Shown: positions 24,197-36,500 of the stretch, piece by piece
Layout of the letters: each line of letters opens with the position of its first letter
How positions within the stretch are numbered: the first letter of the stretch is position 1
Assembly: GCA_033980235.1 (NCBI GenBank)
Contig: CM067059.1
Coordinates: forward strand, 12,090,100-12,154,099
Direction of reading: 5' to 3'
From: Diadema setosum
Taxonomy: Eukaryota; Echinodermata; Echinoidea; Diadematoida; Diadematidae
Length of the DNA stretch: 64,000 nt
Translations under genes and position numbers: made by a program
The notes under the pieces: generated by a model
The model's input: the letters and a program-made list of their open reading frames with translations, nothing else
Told to the model about the DNA's origin: nothing
The model's database searches: none

Positions 24197-27100
24197 CTGG
24201 ATTTGGATCGGTAGAGAAAGCAATGAAAACTTGATGACTACAAGGTCAGTTTCGGGGTCATCACTTTCTTTATCATGAGGTAAGCTTCCCCCAACACCCT
24301 CCCCCCCCCCCCCAATAGAGCATAAATATCCCAGTCTAATATCCCATTCCTCTCGCAATTCTTCAAGAGACTTCAGTTCCGCAAAACTAGATTTTTGCCT
24401 GCCAAGAAAGAACATACAGGTTAGTAATCTGGCTGTGCGAAAGAAAACAAGCAGTACTTTTCCCCTTTCCATGGTCAACTGCGAGTGCTATCGAACAGTG
24501 CAAAATACAGATTAAACATGAGATATGAATTGAGCGTCCGCTGATGGGTTCGCAAACTCTTTTGTTACACACTACAAGGGCACCCAAATGGGTTCATCAA
24601 AAGTCAAAATCTAGTGAGCTCAGCCTTGATTGCTATGCTGCTGTCCAATGAAAAAAGGAAGCAACTCTGTGGAATGAGGTTCAGAGTTAAAGAATTAAAA
24701 TGTGACTGTTTTATGAGGAAATCTGTAGAGTTGCTCCCTTTTGATATGTCTATATTTCAGAAATTAGGGGTCATGTGACTTCAATTTCTTCACCATCATG
24801 TAGAGCATACAAAATATACTCAAAATCAGGACCCCCCCCCCCCCAACAAAAAAAAAAAATTTGAAAAAATTCAGAGTTGCTTTCTTTTGTCACAGGAAGG
24901 CAGTACATACATCTTCATACGAGTTGTATACAACTGTAGCAGAACAAGAATACTACTACATTGGAAAATGAAAATTAGACAAAAATACACAGCTTTTATA
25001 CAGAAAAAGAAGAGAATACCAGATATTGAAAGAAGAAACTCTAATCTTTCAGTCAAAGTCATTTTGCTGGTGAGTATATCACACAAAGTCATTTTGCTGG
25101 TGAGTATATCACAAACATGAATTGAGACTATGAATGCTGAAACTCTCATAGACATTTTGGGAACCTGGTATACCAGGTTCCGTATACCAGTATGAGGTGA
25201 AGCCACAGGAACCTAGTACAAGAGGTTTCCCGTATGGAATGGATTAAAGGGGTGTATCAACGTCACCACCATTCTATTTTGAACAAAGGGGACAGAAGAT
25301 TCAATCATAATAGATTATTCTGTATTCTTTTGAGGTCCTCACACATTAAACAAGTGAGTGCAATTACAAATGAGTCATTTACTACAAAGTTAGTAGCTCT
25401 CACATGCATGCCAAGCTGAAGCATCTTGATATGCCTTCTTTTTTTCTTTTCTTTTTTTAAAGAAAATCATTAGCACAAGATTTGATGAGGAAGAATTTTC
25501 ACATGGAAATAGAGATCCTTCTGTGCACTCTATAAAGAAAATGGGAAATTGATGGGACATTTTATCACTGCCAAAGCATAATGGTAGACGAATGTAATTC
25601 CATCTCTGTTGCCTTTCGTGCACATTATGTGTGATTCTGTGAACACAGCAAGGCTTGCAGAAAAGGGGCATCTGCATTACAAAATACTGTATACGCTGAT
25701 ATTTTCACGTACAGATATTTTCGCGAATGACGAGGTCACAGACTTTTTCGCGAGATGTCGTTTTCACGAATCGACGCCGACGCTTATGATAATGCTCTAT
25801 TAACACAGCGCATGGAGTCATTTTCGCGTGTTGTTAAATTCGCAATCCAACTGTGATTCGCGAAATTTGCAAAAATTAAACCCTCGCGAAAATAACAGGT
25901 TATACAGTACTAGTACCCGCAGATTGGAAGTTATTGCTAGGAGTGGCAACCAGCTCTTACCTGATGCTGCCGAATCTGACCGTACAGGTGCAGGGGATGG
26001 GCGTGGCGGGGTACTGACCCGGCAACAAGTCCAGATGGACAGAGAACATGGAGTGGGCTTCCTCGCTGAAGAACTTGACCGATAGCCTGGAAGAGTGGAA
26101 TGTCCATCATTTTGTGAATGGATGTACGCAAAGAATATTGAGCAGGAGAATGGATGATGGGAGTTTGGGAAGGGAGAAGGGAAAAAGCATGAGTGGATCA
26201 TACTCTGGGAGAAATTACTAGTTGTTACCCTTTTCATTTGTGAGCATATTGTATTCATTCTTTATATTGCATATCTATTATAAACTCATACATGAAATCC
26301 CACAGAAATCCATCTCAACTAAGAAATAAAGAAAAGAAAAAAAAAAGAATTATAATGGGCACATTAGATATGCAAGTATGCTGTAAATAATGATGGGGGG
26401 GGGGAAGTAATGCTCTTGATCCCACAAATGTCTATTTGTTTGACTTTCTCTAACTTGTCCTAAAGTGACCACCACACAATGACAGTGACTTTGTTTCATC
26501 GAAAGAGGTTTCCTTTTTTGACTGTTACTCTCTGTAAATAAGATCATATTCTCAATTTGTATTATAATGAAACCAAGTGAAAAAGAAGTAACTATCCTGG
26601 GAGTTGAACCCGCATCACCTACTGCTTACCAGAGAGTACAGAGAGCTAAAGCAAAAAAAAAAAAAAAAAAAAGGCTTATAACTACTTAACACTTTCCCTG
26701 CAAAACAGATTCCCTTTGTATTCCCCCAATTCCTCATATTTCATCTAATTGTTATGGTTATCCTCCCCTCCACTTCACATTAGCCATGTTCAGACGTATT
26801 TTTAGTCGGAGTAAAATTTTATGGCGCAGCTATCAAAATTCAAATTTATGCTTATCTTACCACGACCCCATGTCCATACGACGGTCGTGGGAAGAAACTC
26901 TGACCAATTTACCACAGCCTTCGCGGGAATCACCGTGGAGGGTCGGTGTAACTTCCGGAAGTGGTACGCCGCGCACATCTACCATACGATTGTTTTTTAC
27001 CAGCGGCATTTGTCTTCTCCATTCTTGTTGATGGGAATTTCTGAGCGCTAGCTTCTTCATCGTGATCGACTAGGTTAGCATTGCACTACACGCGCACGTG

Positions 27101-29896
27101 TACTCGCAAAATATCAACATTGCGATTTGACCCCGGAAGTTTTACATAGGTCGCAAGGTATGTCAGTTCAGAGATACTCCAAGGGCTTGTCCGCACAGGC
27201 AATTTACTCCGACCGGTTAGTCGTGGTAGCGAGATACTCCTGAGAAAACTCAGGAGTATCTTGGTCGGAGGAAGAGGTCATGGTAAGTTCCTCTATTCTT
27301 TTTCTTCTTCTTCTGATTAAGTCTGCCTCCTTCAATAGACTGAAGATTCTTGCAGACTGGTGCTATTTACATTATAATACAATTTATTTACAGATATTTA
27401 CAAGCACATAGAAAATTTGACGAAAAAAAAAACTAGCCACTGTGATCAACCGTTAGACGGTTTTGAAATGATCCCACATATGGCGCTGAAACAATTTCTG
27501 ATGACAGGGAATTCCAGTTCCTTACAGTTCTTGGGAAGAACGAATGGCGATGCGATTCAGTTCTCGAATATGGTACCTGATAGGAGTGTGGTTGCGAGGC
27601 TCTTGTTAACTGAGTAGCCTGTTTGATAATATAGTCCTGTGCTGAAAGAGGAGTGAGATTATTGTGTATTTTGTACATCATAATTAGCCTGTCATTTTCT
27701 CTGCGCTGTTCCAGAGTGGTCCAATTAAGTTCTTGTAGCATTTTGGTGACACTTGAGGTGTTATGGTAGCGATTTAAAGTGAATCGCGCAGCTCTTCTCT
27801 GGACCATTTCCACTTGGTGGATTAGGTTCTTGGTAGATGGGTCCCAAACTGTGGAAGCATACTCAACAATTGGTCGAACCAACGTTTTGTAAGCTGTGGC
27901 ATTAACATCAGAAGATTTTATGCGAAGATTGCGTTTTAGAAATGCAAGCACGTTATTGGCTTTATTGACAGTATTGTTGATGTGTTGGGTCCACTTCAAA
28001 TCAGAAGTGATGGTTACACCCAAGTACTTCACGGATTCAACAGATTCAAGAGGGGCGTTATTTAGATGATACACGTGTTGCACCTTACTTCTTTTCCTGG
28101 ATATTGTCAAAACCTTACACATATCTGTGTTCAAATCCATCATCCATTTTTTCGCCCAGTCACCAATTTTGTTTAGGTCCTCTTGAAGATTTTGCGTATG
28201 ATGTTGACTGTCGATGATCATGTAAGAAATTGCATCATCGGCAAAAAGGCGAACCTTTGATGCGAGACCATCAGGCAAGTCATTGATGTAAAGTAGAAAG
28301 AGGCAAGGCCCAAGAACCGACCCCTGAGGCACTCCAGATCCTACCGCTACTGAAGAAGATTTAATACCATCCAAAACGACCCTCTGACTTCTTCCATTGA
28401 GAAAACTTTGAATCCATTTCAGATTTTTCCCCCTGATACCGTAGTAGTCCAGTTTACGTAAAAGCCGCTCATGTCCAACCTTGTCAAAAGCTTTTGAAAA
28501 ATCCATGACTATAACATCCGTTTGACGCCCTGCATCCAAGTTCCTATGTAAATCACTTGTGAAACCAAGTAATTGTTGTTCACATGACATGTTCTTACGG
28601 AAGCCATATTGCAGGGGAAATATGATGTTATTTTCGTCCCCGTGCTTCATAATTTTGCTGGCTAAAACGTGCTCCATTAGTTTACAGCAAATACATGTCA
28701 GCGAAATGGGGCGGTAGTTTACAGGAGTAGATCAATTACCTTTCTGGTAGACTGGTACAACATTTGCTTCACGCCAATCATTTGGTATTTCACTTAATTC
28801 ATACGACAACCGGAATATATTGCAAAGGATTGGAGCCAGAATTTTTGCCAGCTGCTTCAAGACTCGTGGAGTTATACCATCCGGTCCAGGGGCCTTGCAT
28901 GTCTTCAAACCACAAAGCAACTCCTCTACACCCTTTGATGTAAACAAAATATCCTCCATTTCTTCGAAGTCTGAGGTTTCCGGTAGTAAGTCATTCGGTA
29001 TGGGAGTTTCCTTGGTGAAAACACTTTCGAACTGTTGGTTCAATGCTATTACCACGACCTTGTTCAGACGGGCACTACTCCAACCTTTCCTCCGAAGTTA
29101 CTCCGACCAAGCTTCCTCCGACCCTTCCTCCAAAGTTACTCCGACCAAAACTGCCCTCGTCTGAACATAGCTAATGCTTGAGTTGGTGGGGGGGGGGGGG
29201 ACTACTACCTGCAAGACATTACCATGACAATTTCTACAGTTAGTCCTCTTTTACAGCAGGTGCTAGAAGAAACTTGACTGCGAGCTCACCTGTTTTTGGT
29301 CACAGTAATAGGATGCCAGAAATCCACCTCGCTGCACTCCGCCTCCAGCAGTCTGGCTTGGATGGAAATGTCTGAAAGGTGTTGCATCAGCTGATGGGAA
29401 GAAATTCATGGGAAAGATAGTGGTCATTAACTTTCACTACAAAGGCACTTTCATATTCATGCTACAGTGTATAGTGACATACAGCTTCAATAATTGTAAA
29501 TTTGTTCATGGGATCAGCCTCGAAAGGCCAATGGCCTACTGCTGATTTCCTCCACCATTTATTTTAATTGTTACGTCAATCTTCAAAACACACTTTTTAA
29601 CAATGATTATGTACTTACCCGAAATAATTTGTCTATCTGTACGTTTTTTTTAATGAACTTGTGGAAATTAACCAAATTTGAAATTTGAAATTTGTAATCT
29701 CCACATCCATTGTGGGGTTTGACAGTCCAAACTCAAGATGTCTCATTTGCAGGGTACTTTGTTTTGACCTGTGAATGAGAACTGTAATCTTCCATCAATC
29801 GGCTTTCTTGATGAGCACAAAATAAAGACACAAAAAGGGGGTTTAAGGAAATGTTGTTCCAGACCAACAATACAACAAAATGACAATACCCTCCCA

Positions 29897-29941
<45 letters not shown>

Positions 29942-30505
29942 AGAGAACTCAAGATAAGAAACCATTTATCTTTGTTCTACATGATATGATGTTGCTTTGT
30001 GTAATGATAGTGATGAATGAAACAAAAGCAGCATTGTGTATTTTTATTATCACATTTTCTGAAGACTGGAAAATATAAAATTACAAGCAAATCTGGCTCA
30101 ACTGCACAACTTGCCTCATCAACATCTAAGGGCTAAATTTTCCATGTAAAGAAAAAAAGAGAGAAAAGGCTGAGCTCTAAACAAAAGGATACTTAGGCCA
30201 AATGTCAACAATCATGAGTAAAGGGAGCTTTACTACAGTGCATTTCAAATAACCAGTGTGTTAAAATCAGCACATCTTAGTGGTCCGTACTAATAAGGGA
30301 AAGAGGAAAGATCAAGACGATCTGGGTTTGAACTACATTGTACATTGTATTCATCCGAGGTCAACCGACCTGTTTTCAAATAAGTTGAGAAACCATGCAG
30401 ATAATAACTTTCAATTTTTTTTTTCTCTTTACTACAACATGATCAAATCAATCAGATATGGGTAGGTCACACAACATCCCTAAATCTATTTCTGAATGCT
30501 GGAGT

Positions 30506-30546
<41 letters not shown>

Positions 30547-33500
30547 GGAGATTATGAAATGAAGTCACTGAGCATAATTAACAAGAAGCCATGACTTCAG
30601 ATTCTCACAAACAAGAGGAAGAGATATATCTCCAGAGAGGTTTGAAGGTATCTCAAGGATTAATTGCGATGTCTGTAATTCCAGGGCAAGGAAGGGGAAG
30701 GTGAAGTGGGAGTGCGTGGGAGGTACGTATCACCATCAAGAACCAGTCAACACATGTCAATGATTATGTCTGGAATAAAGGAGCATTCCAGACGATTTTC
30801 ATAACTTCACATCATGTAGTACATAAATCGCTAGTTCCACGTATAGATTTGTGGAATTTATTGTGGTCCTAGAGCAGAGAAACCAATTCTCTGAAAATCT
30901 TAAACAAATTATACTAAACAGTGTTGATGACATAGGAGCCTCACATATTTCAGAAATGTATAGCAGTGTCATTCCATTACAATACCGCTTGCTTAACCCT
31001 AACTTACCTGGGGGGGGGGGCATAATGCCCTCCCCCCCCCCCCCTCGATGAATTCCGCGACCATTCCGGCGCGCAAAATTTTTTGACCGCGCCGTTCGCT
31101 GACTTTTTAATTTCAAGTCTCGCGCAACTTTTGAGACCAAATTTGTCGTGCCCGGGCATACCGTTCCAAAGCCACGCCCCTTCAAAAAACTTTTGTCAAC
31201 CCCAAAATTGCTCAAAAACATGATTTTGTGTACAAAGTCAATACAAATTGTGTTTTTCTATTAATTCATACAAAGATTCATATTTTTAATTTTAATGGCT
31301 GAAATCAATTTATTTTAGTATAATTATGCTTCAAAAAATGTGCGTGACAAATTCTGCTGAAAAAACGACAAAAACAAAAGTTCGAAAAAACAAAGAAATA
31401 CCTAAAGAATTGATAAAACAATAAAAAACATAAGAAATTAATTTTGATACTGAAATTTTTTTTACTCACAAATGTTTGGAATGTCACTAGGAATATTTAC
31501 ACCAAAAATCAGCATTCCACAAGCTTTTATAAGCCAATTACAGACGAAAATGAGGTTTTTTTTGCATATATTTGCATAATTAATTGATTTAAAATAGAAA
31601 ATGCAAATTTTTTGAAAATTTAACCAAACAGTCTTGTAGATTACATCTGGCTTGATGTTCATGCAAAATTTTGCAGCGATCGCGCGATCAACGGCTGAGA
31701 TCTGAAGAGGGGGTCATAATGCCCCCCCCCCCCCCCAGGAATTCAAGCTCGCTAAATAGCCCAGGTAAGTTAGGGTTAACAAGTTCACCTGTATAGAATT
31801 TATGCATGCCTTCTTCTTTTGTTCTGCTTCTTTGAGCCCGAGCTCATGTATTTTTATGGTGAGGCTGCCATGTCATCATCCTTGTTCATTGCAATTTGTT
31901 ATAGATTTTGAAAACATTCTTATTCCTTATCCCCATCACTATAAATTCTGAAACTCTGTACTCAGTATAACTAAATTATAGCTGTTCAAATGTTAAAGTC
32001 TGAAAATCATCCGGAGGTCTAATTTAAAAGATGTACTCAAGCCAGCCAGCATTTCATACGTGCTTACTGGAAACATTGTGTGCGGTACAGACAATGTGGT
32101 ACAATTGAAACCATGGTTTAAACCATGGACAATTTGTATGGAGCGCCAAGTGTCGCATGGCCTATTTCACTACGAAATCAGTCATTTCATCGATGAAATG
32201 ACAACATTTCATCGACAAAATGATCGTTTTGTTAACGAAATGAACATATCGTCCATGAAATGGTCATTTCGTCGATGAAATGACTGATTTTGTGATGAAA
32301 TAGGCCATGCGACACTTGGTGCTCCATACAAATTGTCCATGGTTTAAACCATGGTTTCAATTGTAGCACCTTCGTGAATTCGAGCCAATGTGTCTGCACT
32401 GAGTGGTATTACAAAGTGATAAGAGTTCATACCAGCGGAAGGGCAGCCCGGGTGGGGTAGAGGGACTTCAGTCTCTCGCCATCAACGCTGCTGAAGAACA
32501 CAGAATGCGCCAGCTGGGCCGAGGCGCAGGCTTCGTCTGTGGGGAATATGAAGATGAATGAATCATTGCAAGAAAAATTTACTCGTTTGCGTTTTTTCCA
32601 GCAGTTTTTTCAAAGACTACTGTCGCAAGTTCAAGGAGCAATAATGCTGAAGGCTTCAACAAACATTTGAAGTTCTGATATCACATCTGTACTTATTTTA
32701 CACATTTTCAGATCAAATAGAAAGAGCCATCACATGATGTGCACATAGTATCGAGTACATATGAGACAATGTGTCTCTTAAACTTCTTGTTTGCACACGC
32801 AGGTTCATTCTAACTTGGAGTGATTAAATCTTAGGCATATACCACTAGCCTTTTATATGAAATTCAAACCATTCACAGTGCTGCTAATATCTGGAGATCT
32901 GGAAAACTGACGCACAGTCCATATGATTAGAGAAAGTTGTTTACAAGTGGTTTGTGAGAACCAATGAGAGTACAAAGTTATATTCCACATGAGACTTTCA
33001 TATTTCGAATATCATTACGGCTGACAATGTCTGTAGTCCAAAATAGGTACCGACTTCCCTCCCCCCCAAAAGATATAAAGAACACAAAATGCATGCAAAA
33101 ACATATTTTGCTTTTCAAAATGGGGAAATGTGAAGTACACATAAACCATGCTGAATGAAATTTCTATATCTGTACTTGCCAAGAGTTTATCTATCTTATT
33201 CTGATATGTCACTCACCAGCAAGTCTGCTCTCCATTTTCAGACCAGACAGTTTTGCATCATCCCCTGTGGCATCATCTGCCAAAATGAGAGAAATACAAA
33301 AGACAAAAATATAGCACATATCATATACGGCTGAATTCTGCCACAAGCATTTAACGGCCAGGCAGTAAGTACGAGTACAGGGATGCCAGTTAGAATGAAA
33401 GACAGGGCCTGAAATACACATACATCTAAGCGAAGCTACTGTGTACACAAAATGGCCTGAACTTTGATACTACCAAGGCCTGAATCTAGGCTTTGGCTTG

Positions 33501-36500
33501 AGAACTGACATACCTGACTAGTAGTGTGTCATTCAACAATCTTCATTTTCTCCAAGCTATGAACCTGTGATATACTGTATATGCCAAATATTTTGCGAGG
33601 TTTTTATTTTCGCGAATTTTGCGAGTCAGCTGCTATTCGCGAAATTAAAAACACGTGAAAATTTTGACTCTAATGCCGATATGAATGTGACGTACGGGTA
33701 TACATTTCTCCGTTCAGTACAGGACTCCACGATCGCGAATTTAACCACTCGCGAAATTGCCGGGAAGTCCTGATTCGCGAAAATTTAGACCAACCAAATA
33801 TATGGCGTATACAGTAGCTTGCCGCGAGAAGAACCAAAAATAAAACAGACAATAACACCCTGTCGGATCTGTACATCCTTATCAATCTAATGTTCTTAAA
33901 AGATACTTCTGTAGTGGCACTTTCGTGCAAGTTATGATATATTTTCTGTGATCTTTAGAGCACCTTAAACTGTAAGTATAACAAATATAATTGAAACGAG
34001 ATATGAAACTCGTCACCGTGAGGACGAGTTAGGTGATACGCTGGGGTCATCAGATGTCGGTCATCTGTGATCGACAAAGAAAAGAAGGGGATATAGCACC
34101 TTGAAGTTATATTGAGATATTTACTTGAACTTTTTTTGGACCTACATTATTCAGATCATTTTTTATTTCTGTCACACAAACTAAGTGGAAATTCTGTGCG
34201 TGTGCGACTAAGTCGATTTACAGGCTTTTGAGTACATAGGGCTACAGTGTATTCACCCAGTGATCCTCGACACGAACAAATTAAACATGACGAGTGTTTT
34301 AATAATCATCTTGGTATTAACATTGGCCTTTTAAAACATCGCCTTTGACACTTATTCACATAACCAATATGATTCCCTCTAATCTTGTTACCATAATTGG
34401 TCAGTTCAGAGAGCTCTTACAGCTATATACAAGCCTGTGAGATTTACCAGCAGTACAAGCAATGAAGCCTCACATACAAAACAAAGGCATGTAGAGCAAG
34501 TGTGTCTGTTTACATGAGAATGTGATTTATACCTGGACGAATATCAAATGGCATTACCTCAATTGAAGAAAAAAGGGCAAAAGAAAAACCGAAGAGTTTG
34601 TTCCAAAAAAACCGATCAGTCCATTTTTGACGACTTTGAAGTACGGTCTCTGTCATAGAGTACAAAATAATACCTTTTAAATGATATATTGGTCACTACA
34701 TAGTAAAGGTACATTTTTGAAGTAATGGTCAGAAGAAGTAAAAACTTTATTATCCTCCTTATTTTTCTTTACCTTTAATCGCAAATATCTCCATTTGGCA
34801 AATATGGTCTTATCGGTTTTTGCAAACAAACTCTTCAACTATTCTTGCTTATCATCCTATAAGGTTATTCTAAAATTTCATGTGCCAAAACGTACGGCTC
34901 CTGCGAAAGAGACGGCGTCTTTAACCATGTAACTGTAGGTCTCCTCCAACCAAGAGTAATGAACGTAAGCTAATACGTTAATGATAATTTATTTGACGAT
35001 CCCGCGTGATAGACACACATTCAAAGGGGACAATTAGAAGTGGAAGGAGTGCTTAATCGTCTCATTAATTCCTAATCAATGACACCCCTACATACAGGCA
35101 TACCATAATTTCGCATCTAAAATCAATGGTATAGGACTCATGCACCATTACTTGTATAGTGCATAAACTTTGCTTTGTAAGCTATGAGTAACATAACGTG
35201 TCGTAACATAATTCTGTAATACCATCAGCAGTGATTAACATAGTAAAGAAGAAAGATATATCAAATTGAACGCCTAGAACCTAACCAGGGGGATTATAGC
35301 ATTATACTCGATTTATTACTGCCAAGATGCCAACAACACCCATCACCCATGGCTACGAATAGAGAAGCAGCCATGGTGAAAATAAAGATTTGCTTTTTTA
35401 TAGGCAGAATGACACACAACCCTTTCAAACACACTATAATATTGGCAGGGAGTGACAAGAAAAAGTTCATTACTAATACTAAGCAGCATATGCATTCCAC
35501 TCATATGGCGTGAGATACCCTATAGCAACATAAAGCCTGTCTACAACTCCGTTGGTCGAACAATGACAACCTAAAATTTCAAAGAGATGAGCGAGACGCT
35601 ATACACCTGGCCTAGAGTTAATTAATTCAATTTTCATTCCTACTTTAAGTTGGATTATGCTAATGTTATCATTCCCATCTGCAGTATAACAAAAACAAAC
35701 GGAGTGAAAAGATATAGAAAAAAAGTTAAAGATATAAGTATTTTGTTTCGTGCTCTTATGGGGTTCGAACCCGTACGTGTGCAACCTCACGTCTCTGGTG
35801 ACGTCGCCTTTACACTCTCGGCCATGTACGTCTTGACGAGAAAATATGAGGAACGTAAGCTTATATGTGAAAGATGATTCAAGAATCGTTTGGTCCACAT
35901 TCCATTCTCATTTTCAGTTTTTAGCTGCAAAATTATCAACCTGATGAGGAGATTTGAAAAAAATAAAATGCATGATTACTGCAGCTTATTGTCTCAGTTA
36001 CCACATACTTAAGTTACAGAGGAAATGGAGCAAAATCAGCTGAGATAAAGGTGCTTAAACGTTGTCAAGTCAATGCATGGTTTTAAAAAAAATCACCTCC
36101 CATAGACATAACACGTCAACTTGTCTGATTTTGAGTCTTTAATCCTTTAATCACAATTTGAAGTATGATGGTAAGTCTTCTCGAACTAAGAGTGTGGAAC
36201 GTAAGCTTCTACGTGAAAGATGAATCATGACGATCACCAGTGACCGACACATCTTCAAAGGGATCAGTTATTAGAAGTGAAAGCCCTCGTGCCAAGCATA
36301 TTATTGTCTCAGCAATTCCAAAGCAATGATACCCTTACATTTAGGCATAGCATAATTTCCCTCTGAAATCAATGGTATTATTCATGTACAATTGCTTGCC
36401 TTGTCCATAAACTTTGCTTTACAAACTTTCAGTGAAACGTGTCATAACACAATTCTGTAACTTCATTAGCAGTGACTGACTACATGAATAAAGATTATAT

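Larger units (their letters stand above)
26779..29175 (+). mobile_element. TIR element (ATTAGCYATGTTCAGAC ends) hosting a LINE
   Basis: The left end ATTAGCCATGTTCAGAC (26779) and the right end, which is the complement of ATTAGCTATGTTCAGAC (to 29175), are inverted. Both subterminal regions carry repeats of ACTCCGACC / GGTCGGAG. A hairpin GATACTCCTGAG...CTCAGGAGTATC lies at 27231-27261. The interior is interrupted by a non-LTR reverse transcriptase. Superfamily not recognised. Located in a KNL1 intron (exons 18/19). Confidence 0.65.

Noticed and set aside
25818..26258. 146-codon minus-strand open frame over KNL1 exon 19
   Set aside because: It overlaps the exon in another frame and crosses its splice sites; KNL1's frame is the one that matches RWD sequence.
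27293..29056. Target-site duplication of the LINE
   Set aside because: GGTCATGGTAA on the left and TTACCACGACC on the right look alike, but they are inverted, so they belong to the host TIR element and are not a duplication.
35750..35832. Functional tRNA gene
   Set aside because: The B box is perfect, but the A-box side and acceptor stem do not form a good cloverleaf, and it is embedded in repeats; called a SINE head.
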